A stretch of DNA of 64,000 nt, taken from positions 62,001 to 126,000 of the forward strand of contig JACGCK010000001.1 in NCBI GenBank assembly GCA_014925825.1, read 5' to 3'. This DNA comes from Pholiota molesta (taxonomy: Eukaryota; Basidiomycota; Agaricomycetes; Agaricales; Strophariaceae). This document shows, in pieces, positions 1 to 11,838 of this stretch. Each line of letters begins with the position of its first letter. The stretch's first letter is position 1. The notes beneath the pieces are model-generated. The model ran no database searches. It saw only the letters and a program-made list of their open reading frames with translations, and was not told the DNA's origin. A program made the translations under genes and the position numbers.

Positions 1-1626
1 TGGCATGATAGTCGGTGGCGGGGATGATGGTGGTTTTGCTGACTCAGAAGTCAATGTGAAAATCTCTAAAATTGACTCCGACTCTGTAGCGAGATGTTCG
101 TAGAGGTCAAATAGTAAAGGTGGTTTCATGGATAAAGGATTTCGAAGAGATTTGAAAGATGGGGATAGGAACGATGTGAAATTGTCATCCGCCCACGGAA
201 TTTCATGAGGAATTGAGTCCATATCATCAAGAACAGTCGTTCTGAACCATACTAAAAGAATAAACCGAGATGGGAATTAGAACGAGAGAAGGTTTGATAG
301 CTGAATTATACATACCCCACTTTGCATCAATGAATTCTGAAAGAATCATCCGTAGTGCTTCACCGGTGATATTGTTGACGTCAACGTGTGGTAGAAGTGG
401 ATGCAAATCTTCATCAAACATTATAGCATGTGAAGCACTCTTGGGCATCGGAATGTTTTCTGTACCCAAAAGAATAAGCCGTCTAGGTTAGTATGGAAGA
501 GAAAGTCGACAACCGGACAACGCACTGCCAATCGTCTTCTGGCAGCATTCGCGCCAAGGTTTCATTACATTGGTGGCATAGTCACCATTGAACAAATCAT
601 ATCCAGCCCGCTCGCCAAAGTTCTCTCCTGTAATGTCCAGACTATATTCTTGTTAGAATCAAGAGCAAACGATGGAAGAGATGGCGTGATACTCACCAAC
701 CAGTCTTCAAGTTTTCTTTAGAGTCTCGAAATCCCCACAGAACATGGAAACGAGCATGCCCAATTTTGTGGTTACCGCCTTCACCTGGGCCGATTAAGCT
801 GCTCAAAAGTAGGGAAATATGGTCCCGAATGAGCGCTTGATTTCTATTAGAAAGTCATTAGTACTGCACATTTGAGCAGAATGATATCCCATACCGGTAA
901 ATCAGACCGATTTTGTCTGAAGCTTTGAGGTCTTCGGCTTTGTTCTCCCATTCAGCGCGCTCAGTATCTCGTAGACCCTCCCAGCGAGCTTTGAGCTTCG
1001 AATTCATCATGCCGACATGCATTTTGGGTCCGATGGAGTCGTGTTTGCGGATAGTGTTGACTTCATCGCTGATGGATGAGCGGTGTTCGTCTTCAAACAG
1101 CTTGCGTCCAGTAACAATGGTCCCTTTGAGAAGTGCCGACCAAAGCAACTTTACATCAGAGGGAGGACTATTGGGTTCGATAGAAGCAGGGATTGATGAA
1201 GATGAAGACGTCGGAAGTGGAGAGGGAGTCTTAGAAGCAAGTCCTTGGATGATGATCCTCTTGAATTCCTGAGCCGCTGCACCTTCCCATTTGGTCTTCG
1301 CTTTACTCTTGGCATTCCGGAAAAAGGCATCGAAGCTCTAAGGACAATTGAGATCATCGATCATTATAGATATGAATTTGAAACCATACCTCGCGGATCT
1401 TCTGATTAGATTTCTGACTGTTGTCGATAATATCCAAGCTAAACTTTGCCTCGAACTCATCGCGGCGCGCAGCCACCCATTTAGAAAGATCAGGATCGTC
1501 TTCTGGAAGTGGCTTCCCGATCGCAGCAGGTTCACGATATGCAGTCTTGGCAAGGAAGGCAGGAATAAGATTTTTGAGAAAGTCGCGCTGAGTGCCTTCA
1601 AAGCCAGGTCCGTTCCCTGAGGGCAT
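1..1626 (-). CDS. Hypothetical agaricomycete protein, 3' end outside window
   Basis: A multi-exon minus-strand gene opens with ATG at 1626 (MPSGNGPGFEGTQRDFL). Exon 1 is 1390-1626, exon 2 is 895-1337, and exon 3 starts at 843 and ends near 697. Further exons continue to the left edge, where the frame is still open. Reading frame is kept across every GT..AG junction I checked. Visible elements are an N-terminal stretch resembling DNA-binding leaders of transposon-linked fungal proteins, a segment with repeated W-E-x-L/A-A motifs (KTKWEGAAAQEF, RWEGLRDTERAEW) around 960-1290, and a GPGEGGNHKIGHARFHVLWG block near 740-800. I recall this layout from widespread agaricomycete hypothetical proteins found near transposons, but know of no function. 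It is divergent from the gene starting at 2162. Confidence 0.7.
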
Positions 1627-2161
1627 GATAACGAGCAGAAGGATATGAGGTGGGGTTGGAAAGTGGGCGCTATTGTTTGAAGTATCGCTTTCATATTCAT
1701 AAGTCCCTACTAAATTGTGGCATTCTGGCCCGAAACAAACCAAAGTGTTGCCGAAGTGCACAATGCGCGTAATGCAGTAATGCACGTCGAGCATGCTATC
1801 ATGATGTTGCATTGACTATGGGCCATGGCCCAATCCAATTTACAAGCCACTAACAAGCAACCCGAAGTCTTCTGGATCCTTCCATGATCATCTTGATTCT
1901 GTGGGCAAACAGCACCGTCACGAGCAGTCCTCCATTTCGAATCTCGATTCTATTCATAGTAACAGATGGCGCTTTAGCGCTTTAGCGCTTATTATGACGA
2001 CATTTAAATACACATATAGTAAATGTTTGCTTCAGCGCATGAGTCGCATCTATTCCAGGTTTATGCTATGATTTATATAGCAATTAACGCTTTATATTCA
2101 GACATATAAATTAGGGTACTCGAAATTTAGGAGGGACATAACATCGAAACCTCGAAACCCC
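1627..2161. promoter_or_regulatory. Divergent intergenic spacer between two hypothetical genes
   Basis: The spacer separates start codons facing away from each other (1626 minus, 2162 plus), so it probably contains both promoters. A direct repeat of GCTTTAGC lies at about 1970-1990, followed by AT-rich sequence with TTTAAA and TATATAG-like strings up to 2110. No single TATA box can be assigned with confidence. Confidence 0.35.
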
Positions 2162-3281
2162 ATGGCTCCGACTCGCAACAACTCCAATTCTCGTAAACAC
2201 TCTGCTGCATCCCCTCCTCGTCAGAGGCGTAGGCGTCATCAGTATGGACCCTTTGGTCCATATACTGCAGCCGATCGTGCTCTAGATGGTTTATCCCGTG
2301 CAAAGGCTACTGTATTCAATGAAAAGCGAATTGCAACAGCCTTAAACGAGTTAGCCAAGGACACCCGCACAACAACCAAGCATAGTCGTACACACAAGAT
2401 GACCCAGCCCCAGTTATCACCTGGCAAGACCAATAAGTACGATGCAGGACGATGGTTCCAAAAGGTCTTTCCCTTGTATTTTCTTTGATAAGATTGAGAT
2501 TGCTGACTACCTTTACTGCCTATAGTGCCTTGAAAAGGACGATGAACGCTCTCCATCTTGTGAATATATCATGTGGGCTACGGAGCCTCTTGATCCTAGT
2601 ATCTTATTTGACAGTGATATCCCTGGGAGTTATTTCCATATTCGAGATGAGCTTGAGGCATGGGATAATGGCTATCCTGCTGCTCAAAGGCCTAGGACTA
2701 CTGCTAGTACTCAGAAACCCAAGGTGCTTCATCCTTTTCCATCTCTCTCACCACTCCACCACTCGCCGAGCCCACCTCCTATTGCGTCAACCTCAGAAGT
2801 CCCTGCAGCTCAGTTGGACCACACTGTTATCCCTGTCCCTGGAATTAGCCTTGATAAGTCCTTGGCTGCCACTCTCATTGCATGGATCGATGTAAGTAAT
2901 TTTTGTTGGGTTAGTATTCAGTGAAAATATCTAATACTCCATTATAATTTATAGGACTACCAACCATACATAGAGATGACGATCTACCCTAGAGAGGACG
3001 CCCGTGTCAGGCTATCCGATTTTAAGGCCTTACTTGGTGCAAAAGGAATTGAACAGACAAATGACATTGAAGTTTATCACTTCGGTCGCGCCTGCTGGAT
3101 TCCTGCATTATGGGAAACCCCTCACCATGTTCCATGCCGTGGACATGCTTTATTAATGCGCTATGCAGATGTCACTCACCTTGAGCGTTTTGACTCTCTT
3201 CTTTCTTGGGTTGCCCCGGCTTCTGCTTTGCCAACTCCTCCAGCAACAGTTAGTAGGAAAGGCAAAGAGCGCATGATGTGA
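2162..3281 (+). CDS. Hypothetical protein, three exons
   Basis: ATG at 2162 opens exon 1 (2162-2464). Intron 1 is 2465-2525. Exon 2 is 2526-2891, intron 2 is 2892-2954 (GTAAGT..ATAG), and exon 3 is 2955-3281. Joined in frame they give about 330 residues. The N-terminus is basic and low complexity (PPRQRRRRHQYGPFGPYTAADR, of which the RQRRRRH patch could be a nuclear localisation signal). The middle is Pro/Ser-rich. The C-terminal third is the best-ordered part, containing YHFGRACWIPALWETP and GHALLMRYADVTHLERF. I do not recognise a named domain. The protein ends in a basic KGKERMM tail. Its position beside a divergent transposon-type gene and upstream of a KDZ transposase suggests mobile-element association, but that is inference from location only. 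Confidence 0.7.
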
Positions 3282-4069
3282 ATAATGTACCAAATGTCTG
3301 ATTGACTTGCTTTGATTTTGTTCCACTTAAATAAATTTGTTGTATCATGAAATTTTTGAATTGAAAGTAGGATTCAATTAACATTACAACAAAAAACTAT
3401 TTAAATAGAGAAAAGTAAGCCAAGGCATCAAGGAGTGAAGTTGTAGATGGATATGCGACGCCTACCACTGAGGCCTCCAAGTCACCCATGTGATGTGCCA
3501 TCCGTGACTGGTGACATCCAGACCAAAATAGTGGGCGTTTTTTCTTCTTTCGGCTATTATTCTAAGAAAAAGTAAACAGACAGAGTTGTAGATAGTGTAA
3601 AACTGAATGTAATTCCGGCTTTAAAACATATATTGAGGCTACTTTAGGCAGGAAACGAGCAGGGGAATATGCGGTGCTATTGGTCATACCCATGTGACGT
3701 GACGTGATGTTGGTATGCATAGCATTCAACTTGCATTGTCCGCACTTCACTTCCTTCCACCGCCGCGAGTGCGCCTGCATGGGCTAGTTATTCACGTCCT
3801 GGCTCAGCCGGACCCTGGGTGCTAGCTCTTGCTGCACACTCGCGTCGCGCATCGCGTTGCCTCCCGCTGCCCGACGGGTACCTCAACAACCATCATCCAG
3901 GACCTTGCCAGGACCACAATCCGACCACCAACCGCCCTTAGGACCTGAGAACGAATCCACAACGCAGAGCGCAGAGCTGTACACCCACCCCAGCACAGCC
4001 CCACCAACGTCGACAACAGTCAGTCTGAGCTTATCTCTCCGAACCCCGTGTCCCAACATCGTGTGCTGC
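3282..4069. other. Intergenic, AT-rich then GC-rich, no gene seen
   Basis: The first part (3282-3420) is AT-rich 3' flank with TTTAAATA strings. From about 3780 the base composition switches to GC-rich sequence continuous with the helicase fragment downstream. The ORFs that cross it show no recognisable domain apart from that fragment. Confidence 0.4.
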
Positions 4070-4138
4070 AACCTCGTCTGCTCGGACCTGCTCATGCGCG
4101 GCATCGACATCCAGGCTGCGAACGTCATCGACTTCCTC
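4070..4138 (+). pseudogene. DEAD-box RNA helicase fragment (Dhh1/DDX6-like)
   Basis: The frame reads NLVCSDLLMRGIDIQAANV, which closely matches the motif-V region of Dhh1/DDX6/Ste13 helicases (NLVCSDLLTRGIDIQAVNV in my memory of the family). The expected continuation is lost: after IDFL the frame runs into unrelated residues, and the upstream helicase motifs are not in frame nearby. Dhh1 is the cytoplasmic decapping and translation-repression helicase of mRNA decay. Here only about 20-25 residues survive, so it is a captured or decayed gene fragment with no expected activity. It sits just 5' of a 524-bp tandem duplication. Confidence 0.6.
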
Positions 4139-4227
4139 TCGGTAATTTCGTCACCGGGTGAGTCTTCTTATCTCAGCTCTGCACAGTCAGTGTATTCGCT
4201 GAATGCTGACACGATGTCCTTCAGTCT

Positions 4228-4751
4228 AGGCACGCCGCTTCTCTGGTCGCCTTCACATGCCCTCTCGTCGACGTTCCGCCAAGTGGCAGGTTGGCTTGCC
4301 GACCTGACGCTCTCGCGCCAGCTAGCTCACACGACGTGGCAACATTATGCACTCTTATCAACGCTCTGCCAGGTGGCAGGTTGGCTTGCCGACCTGACGC
4401 TCTCGTGCCAGCCTGGGCCTCCTCGCTGACACGTCAATGGCGAGCGGAAGATCCAGCGCCGCGAAGACTTGAGTGGCGGAAAATTGAAATCAAACCAAAA
4501 TCAAAACCTAAAACGAGACATGCACCGTCGAGGATGGCGAAGGCGCATGAAAAGCCGACTTCGACTTCGGTGGACGATGGGAGCCCCCCTATACATCGCG
4601 CCCCTCCACATTAAGCTTTGGTGCTGTGGGAGGTCGAGGTAGTGGGAGATGCCATGTCGTCGTCGTATGCAGCACGTTCTGACATTCCTTTCTCCCCAGA
4701 AATCAGACGCTGCGCGAGCTCAGCATGACGACGAGGTCGCCGTCGTGGATG
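4228..4751. repeat. 524-bp tandem duplication, unit 1
   Basis: Unit 1 begins AGGCACGCCGCTTCTCTGG and is followed directly by unit 2. All landmark strings I compared are displaced by exactly 524 bases (4231 to 4755, 4607 to 5131, 4747 to 5271), with no difference noticed. An internal direct repeat of about 40 bp (GTGGCAGGTTGGCTTGCC) recurs 90 bp apart inside the unit. Confidence 0.9.
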
Positions 4752-5275
4752 AGGCACGCCGCTTCTCTGGTCGCCTTCACATGCCCTCTCGTCGACGTTC
4801 CGCCAAGTGGCAGGTTGGCTTGCCGACCTGACGCTCTCGCGCCAGCTAGCTCACACGACGTGGCAACATTATGCACTCTTATCAACGCTCTGCCAGGTGG
4901 CAGGTTGGCTTGCCGACCTGACGCTCTCGTGCCAGCCTGGGCCTCCTCGCTGACACGTCAATGGCGAGCGGAAGATCCAGCGCCGCGAAGACTTGAGTGG
5001 CGGAAAATTGAAATCAAACCAAAATCAAAACCTAAAACGAGACATGCACCGTCGAGGATGGCGAAGGCGCATGAAAAGCCGACTTCGACTTCGGTGGACG
5101 ATGGGAGCCCCCCTATACATCGCGCCCCTCCACATTAAGCTTTGGTGCTGTGGGAGGTCGAGGTAGTGGGAGATGCCATGTCGTCGTCGTATGCAGCACG
5201 TTCTGACATTCCTTTCTCCCCAGAAATCAGACGCTGCGCGAGCTCAGCATGACGACGAGGTCGCCGTCGTGGATG
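4752..5275. repeat. 524-bp tandem duplication, unit 2
   Basis: Second copy of the unit starting at 4228. The match ends at about 5275: unit 1 is followed by GGCACGCC, while unit 2 is followed by TGCCGCCGACAC. A 100-140 residue ORF (…DALVPAWASS…) is carried in both copies but has no recognisable domain. Confidence 0.9.
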
Positions 5276-5880
5276 ATGCCGCCGACACTCATACACCTCA
5301 AGGCGAGTTTTCCCTCCACGACCGACTCGAGCTCATGCCTGGGCTCGTCGGTCATTGCATCATATTTTCCCCCAATTTATTAATGCAGGTGCAATTTTCT
5401 TTTTGCTAGAATTCGGCGGCGGCAAGGCCAATCCACTCGCTCCGTGCCGCCAATCATCATCTACAAGGGTCTCCCGAAAGACGTGAGCGAGCAGATCAAC
5501 ATCGTGTTTTTCTACCATCCGCATCAAGGCGCAGCCCGATAGCCATATCGCCATTATGTTCTCTATATCTGCTCTCAGGAGACTCAAGGCGCTGCCTGAT
5601 AGCCCCAGCATTATACTCCCTATATCTGATCTCAACATTTGACTACAGCCTGTAGCATAAGAAATAGACATTATTTGTTCTCATACATGCAAATTTCAGC
5701 GAGGGGCTGAGCCAGCGGCACGTCGGCAAATAAGGACGTCCGGCGCTTTGGCCATGTGCTGCATCCAAACAAAGATCGCGTCTAAGCGGGCATCAGCCTT
5801 GTCTGCCACTTCGTCATGTCTTATTGTTATATGCAGAGTCGCATGTTTCCTTTGCGATCCCTCTACTATCATTGCCACTC
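5276..5880. other. Intergenic sequence upstream of KDZ transposase
   Basis: No gene recognised. A near-repeat (GCGCAGCCCGATAGCC / GCGCTGCCTGATAGCC) lies at about 5530-5610. The left terminus of the KDZ element should be here or further left, but I could not find a matching inverted repeat. Confidence 0.3.
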
Positions 5881-8800
5881 ATGTTGAAAGCTGCCAGAAA
5901 GCTGGCGAAAAAACGCGCTCGCGAGCAGGAATTTGACGATATTCCTGAAGATGCTGCGATCTCTGACCTGTCGACCGAAGCCTTTGCCACTTCCATCCAA
6001 CCAACCGATAATGTCTCAACATCCAGTGAGACTCAGCAGAAACGCCAACGTCTTGAAGCCCCGGATTCAGATGTAGCCGGCAATCTGCCAATCGAAGTTC
6101 CGGACGAACAAGTCCTAAAGCGAGTGTATACCAGACCTCAGGTACTCTTTTCTTTTGCTCCGTCTCTATGAATCTGACAGTTGTATGTTCAACTTCAGGG
6201 TGCTTCTACATTCATGGATGGATTCCGACCAAAGTTTGCAGCCATTCTTCAGGCTATGTTGTCAATGGATTACCATTCCACTACCAACGAGCTCTGCCGC
6301 TGCGGGAGACCCGGTGCATCGCGAGAATGCCACTGCCATGACTGCGCGTTCTTCGAGCCTTGTTGCCGTTCCTGTTTTATCGAATCCCATGTCCATATGC
6401 CGCATCATTGGGTTGAACTTTGGAATGGTGCCTTTTTTGAACGGAAGGACATCTCAGAAATTGGCCACGTCATAACTTACGGGCATGACACTCGCGGCGG
6501 AAGCTGTCCCCATGCCCGCGTCAAGCCCCTTGATTTCACCATCATCGACCTCAACGGCGTCCATCGAACAAAGATCCAATTTTGCGCTTGTATCGGCAAT
6601 AATCGTGAACGATTCGACCATCTCATTCAGTCATTCGTCTTCCCTGCCACTGTCTCACAGCCACAGATTGGCTTCACGTTCAACCTCCTCAAGGACTTTC
6701 ATCTTCAAACGTTGACCTCCAAGAAATCCCCCTATGATTATCTTTTTGCTATTCGTCAAAAGACCAGCAATGCCTTTGTTGACGGCGTCCCAGTATGTCA
6801 CTCTCTAATCAAAATACTACTTCCTCATTTATATCATCTGTTCAGAACCCTTATCCGCAATTCCTTCGCGTTCAGAGGATCTGGCGCGTCTTAACTGTTA
6901 CTCTGAATAGTGGCCAAGCCCACAATATAGACACGTTCTTTCCATTGCGGCGGCCTGGAAGTGTCATGGTCCCCTGCTTCGCCTGTCCAGAGCCCGGATT
7001 CAATGTTCCTGATGACCAATGGGCTATGATTGATGATAATTTGCAGTGCGTATTACGTTTTGTTTCAGACGTTCTACAATCTCATACATTTTCAAGATTT
7101 CTACATACACTTTTCATAATGACTGACGGCCACTTTGGACTCCAGCGCCTCATGACCTCAAAAGAGGACCCCGACGATATTTCATTGCTGGAGGGCGGAG
7201 GTTTGTTTCCACCCGATGAAGAGTACAACACCTACGTTCGCGAAACCGTTGCGTATTCCACGGAGGTGTGCCATAATAATCCCATTTAATGTCTTTTTTT
7301 TTTTTTTTTTTTTTTTTTTCTTATTTGCCCGACAGAAAACAACTTGTTCAAGATTCAATGCTGTTGAGATGCAGAACGTAATCAAGTTTAGATTTGCTAT
7401 TATAACTGCAGTTCTAGCGGTTGAATGTATGCGCCATTCTATCTTTCTATCGATGGTCGATTTGCAGAAGGGGGAAAGGTGAGCTGATATCTCCGTTTTT
7501 AGCTATTTCTGAATCTTATGGGCTTTCTTATAGATACGCCAATGCAGACTTCGCTCTGGCTTATGCCCTTCGGCGCTTCACTTTTCTCCAGTCAATGTCA
7601 CGTGCCAAATACTTCTCTCGCATACTCGAAACATATGACGTGGCCTGCCAGTATTACGTCCATCTCAAAGCTAGGTTTCAGAAAAACTTTCCTGACCTGG
7701 CAGACACTGTCGACCTCATCCATCTCCTTGTCCCAAAGAAGCATCTCGATGGCCACAAGGACGACTGCAAATACCGATTCTCGCTCAACTATACTGATGG
7801 CACAGGGCGGAGCCATGGCGAAGGGATTGAGGCTTCTTGGGCTGAGTCAAAGCAATCTGGTGGAAGTACTCGCCAGATGAACCATGGACACCGACATGAT
7901 ACACTCAATGACTTTCATAATTATTGGAATTGGAATAAGATTCGGGGACTCGGTAAGTGCTTTTGCGAAATGTTTGAATGTCCGTCTGACTTCATATAAT
8001 CCTAGGTCAATCTCTCTTCGATGCCCTACAAGTAGCATGTGCAAAGCGAACTAGCATGATCGATTACTTCTTAGGCCTCAGTCTACTACGCGGCCAAGAG
8101 AATGTGGAGCGATGGGAGGCTGAATCAACTAAACCATGGTTTATTGATGGAGAGTGGCAGAGCGTCTACCGATTAAAGCAATCTAAGCGTAAGATCACTT
8201 GACTGGTTCAGAGCCTATAGTTACTCACTATTACTCTGTCTTAGTTCCAAGTCAGGCATCGATTCTTCAATCACTTGAGGCTACAGAAAAAGCACAAGAT
8301 GCTGAAAGTGAGGAACGTTCTGGACGTCATGGTTCGTTGTCACATCTTGTTCATGTTGGCATTAAGTTGCAGGAAAAGCAGTACGTTTAAACCCTATGTT
8401 TAAATCACACTCTAACATTTAAATTACAGACGGGAGCTTCGACATTTAATCAGCTATCCCGAAGGCTCTGATCCGGCCGCTATTATCTCTCGGCGACAGT
8501 CATTAGCCCTTGAAATCACATCGTGGCGGAAATCACAGCTCAAAGCCCTGCCACAGCTGGACCATTTCATAACATCCACCGATCCTAACACCAATGCAGA
8601 AGACGATATTCTATTCCTTCCCTCCGACATCCCTTTCGAACAGCATGAAACCTTAGGCATCACTCCCGTCGCCTTCATTGAACGCGAACTTCGAGAAGGT
8701 CAAGCCAACGATGCCATCAGCTCCCTCTGTAACTCGATCCTTCACACGATGGTCTTGCGCGACGCGAAGAAAGAACATGCCCACGGAGTTTATCAGAACA

Positions 8801-9517
8801 CTCGTGCTGGGAAGTTCATCAACTCGGTCAAGGCAAAGAAGCGACTCTGGATGGCACGGTACAACGAGGCACGTTCCAGGCTTCTTAGTTTGACCAACAA
8901 TGATCCGAAGATCATGGACAACTTTCCCGTACTGAAAGAAGAAGACACCTATGCGAAAAATGCCACGTCTGCTCGAAATCTTGGCGATGGGGTGAAAGTT
9001 GATAGCTGGATCTGGACTTTTGGTCGTCTCAAAGGACTTAGTCGCGATGAAAGGGATAATTTTGCATTTGAAAGTACGTGTTTTTTGTTCAGCAAAAGCG
9101 CGGATGTCTAACTATTGACGTTTGTTAGGTTTGAAGGTTCAATGGTTTCGTGCTCGTGCAGACATGATGCGTTGGGTAGAGGAGGTCGAGCTGCTTGATG
9201 AAGAGTTTCGACGGCTCATTCGTGGACTGGAGAAGATGTCATCCGTATGGACATCACTAGCGTCAGCGCCTGCGCGTAGCTCAAAGTTTCTTGGAATACT
9301 GAGCGCACCTGGTACTCCCTCGGCAATTCCTGGGTATTCCGCCTATGCATTGCGCAAGGCATCAATGTACCGCAACATGGCTGACAGGGAATGGGAACGA
9401 TTCAAGGCGGCGAATGGAAGGTGGCCTACAGACGGTGAGAGCCTCTCTGCCCATGTTCTCGAGAGGCGTCCTCCTGTGATGGTTGATTGGAGCCAGGTCA
9501 CTCCAGAGGATGTTTAA
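5881..9517 (+). CDS. KDZ transposase with CxC2 cysteine cluster
   Basis: About ten exons splice into a complete KDZ (Kyakuja-Dileera-Zisupton) transposase. Exon 1 is 5881-6141, exon 2 is 6199-6792 and exon 3 starts at 6846; the stop is at 9517. Exon 2 encodes the CxC2-like cluster (CRCGRPGASRECHCHDC, CCRSCFIESH, HHWVELWNG). Candidate catalytic acids fit the family pattern: D in MTDGHFGLQR (GAC at 7125), D in YDVACQY (7637) and E in GEGIEASWAE (7829). The usual GHRHDTLNDFHNYWNW block and a C-terminal WFRARADMMRWVEEVE follow. The intron before KTTCSRFNAV contains a 26-T run (7294-7319). No stop or frameshift was noticed, so the gene looks potentially functional. It would cut and paste DNA in the nucleus. 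Confidence 0.88.
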
Positions 9518-9840
9518 ATTTTCCAGCGTTTAAATGTTGCTCAAACATCATTTGTGACGTTTAAATACACTTCTTAAATTCCTATGTCCTATTTACTTAA
9601 ACATATTCAGCGTTTAAATTTCATTCAAACATCACTTCTAACATTTAAATATACTTCTCTATTCTACCTGCTTAAACATAACTTGTTTGAATCGTGTTCA
9701 AACACAAGTTCAAACCTGGTTTAAACATATTCCAATTTCTTAAATAGATGAAGTTCGAGAGCTTACCGATATTTAAACTGGAAAAAGTTTAAACAAGATT
9801 CTACATCGAAGATGTATTATGTTTAAGCAAAAGTCATGCA
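9518..9840. repeat. Cluster of TTTAAA-core motifs 3' of the transposase
   Basis: Roughly a dozen short motifs with a TTTAAA or AAACAT core (GTTTAAAT, CTTAAACAT, CATTTAAAT, GTTTAAAC) fall within about 320 bp directly after the stop codon. Three more occur in the intron at about 8385-8430. Spacing is irregular and orientation mixed. Subterminal binding-site arrays are known for several DNA transposons, so this could be the right end of the KDZ element. That is inference. Confidence 0.5.
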
Positions 9841-10559
9841 ATGTCTCAGCGTTCCACTTGTGGCCTCTGTGGCACTGTTGGAGGTGCGCTTTCGGTGCGA
9901 TGGTTGTCAGTGCGCGTAGCAGGTCCGTATCCTGCAGGATATCTTTCGGAAGGCGCGCATGCCTGCGTTTACAGAGATTATTACTCACGATGATTGCCCT
10001 CGTGGCGCTGGCGTTCCGCTACTGGTGAGGCCTACGAGTTCAATTACTGATAGAACAACCTCTTCCACTCTTTGGGACCCAGACCTTGAATCTTGGTCTG
10101 TGGGTGCCCATTGTGTTGATGCCATGATTCCATCTTCAAGTGATTGGACTCTATAGCCGCAGCTCGTAGAATCTGGAGGCACGGGAAAGACGAAAGCTCG
10201 ATATTCGTGGATATAACTTATTGATATGAATAACGAACACAAGGCGAGCTTAGAGCGAGATAAGTCGGTCGTATACGCCAAGAAATCAGCCTTTCACGGA
10301 TTCTCTTTCGCTAGATGGGACACTTGAGAGGGCGGATTAACACGTTGCACGCGATCTTCGGCGCAGTTTACAAGGGTTAAATAATTTAGATTTGACAGCT
10401 TTGTTAGAAATACGAATACCAAATCCAAAACAGCGTTCGCGGTATACATGTACATAATAAGGTCACATAAGGTCAGATTCGTGATATATAGATCAATGTC
10501 TAGGTGCATTCGTTAACAACATTGAATCCTGTGCGCAGAATTAGAACACTCAATTGGCT
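9841..10559. other. Intergenic, weak cysteine-rich remnant
   Basis: From 9841 a frame starting MSQRSTCGLCGTVGGA runs to a stop near 10156, with possible splice signals inside. It is too short and unsupported to call a gene. The remainder is AT-rich 3' flank of the minus-strand membrane protein gene. Confidence 0.25.
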
Positions 10560-11838
10560 TCATGCCACCGTGACCTTCCCTTCCATTTTTTTTCCTTCGT
10601 CATCAGAAACATTATGGCTATCGAGAGGGTGAGCATCATGCGGAGCCGCCTCTATATCCGACTGGCGGGTGGAGCGAGCATGGAACTGAAGGCCTGATAA
10701 ATGGGCTGAGACGGTCGAGGGAAATGTGGTTTCGGTGCTGAGTAACGCAACACGGGCAACCATGATAGTCGTCGACATGGCCTGGCACAATCGTAAGCTC
10801 GTTTTATCAGAGGCTGCACTCAGAATTGTCACGTACCAGGACATAAGGGACAATGTTCTCTGCGTAGGTATTGGCAGCAATATTTGTTGTGTTTAATATG
10901 CTGGCCGGAAGCACGACAATTATCGCATTGGCTAGTAATGTGAGAGAGTTCACGGCGCCTGACTGAATGACTATATCGATGATGTGTTTGAATCTTCTTG
11001 CCGACACGCCTTCCTGCTTCGAAACAGAATAAATTCTATAGGCTATGAGGATCGTCGTGACGAGGGTGGTGGCAAACGTAATGAAGAATGCGGCTGATAG
11101 CAAGGCATTCAGGGTGATTGATAAAGCCTCAGAGACAAGTTCTCCGTCTTGTCCGTCAAATATTATTTCAACGAAGAACAGTGCTTCGCAGAAAACGAGG
11201 AATTTAATAGACGTTCGATTGATCCATATGAAACAAAGCTTACCAGCTTCGGTGATGACGAGAATCAACGGCACTAATATAACGCGAATTGACCGATTCC
11301 AAACGAAGAAACATCGCCATATCTATCCATGTACATCGTAAATACAGGGAACTTGGGAGGCGTCATATACGCACCAGAAGTCCATCGGCAAGTACGAAAG
11401 CGATATAGCCCGGAGTGTCCTCAGCAACGAAAAACCAATTGGGAACAATGTATAACGACTCGAAGACCGAATCTCGCGTGTCGCCGTTGTTGATAAATTG
11501 CCATTTCGTGTTGTACCACTGCACGCCGAAGCCGACAAGGTTGCACAGATACAGCATCGACACAGTGGTGGGAACTAGAACCCGCTGGGACGAATTCTTG
11601 TAACTACGCATCCGAAGCATGAATATCCCACATGTGAGAAAGATTCGGAAACATACAGTAAACGTATATAGTCGCAAAGTAGATTATTGTATATATCCCT
11701 GCCATGGGTTATTCAATCGGGGCAAAATATGTACGCAGGGGGTAACATACCCATTAGAAAGGCCTGGACAAGCATGCCATTGAGGCTGTCACTAATCTCC
11801 GATCGCTCAATGTCGACAGGTATACCTAGTCCTGGCAT
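10560..11838 (-). CDS. Multi-pass membrane protein, 7TM-like fungal family
   Basis: ATG at 11838 (MPGLGIPVDIERSEISD) and about six exons with short introns, including one from 11246 to 11190 (GTAAGC..GAAG). They give roughly 335 residues, ending in stop at 10560. Hydrophobic segments in order include GIYTIIYFATIYVY, VLVPTTVSMLYLCNLVGF, GYIAFVLADGLLIWRC, VILVPLILVITEAALFF, LLSAAFFITFATTLVTT, SGAVNSLTLLANAIIVVLP and YVLVAMSTTIMVARV, so about seven spans. The Q-W-Y and ADGLLIWRC motifs fit a family of integral membrane proteins abundant in Agaricomycetes, whose role I do not know. The tail (about 70 residues) is polar and probably cytosolic. No break was found. Confidence 0.8.

Noticed and set aside
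7294..7319. Run of 26 T
   Set aside because: Lies in an intron just before the acceptor; fits an expanded polypyrimidine tract and needs no special function.
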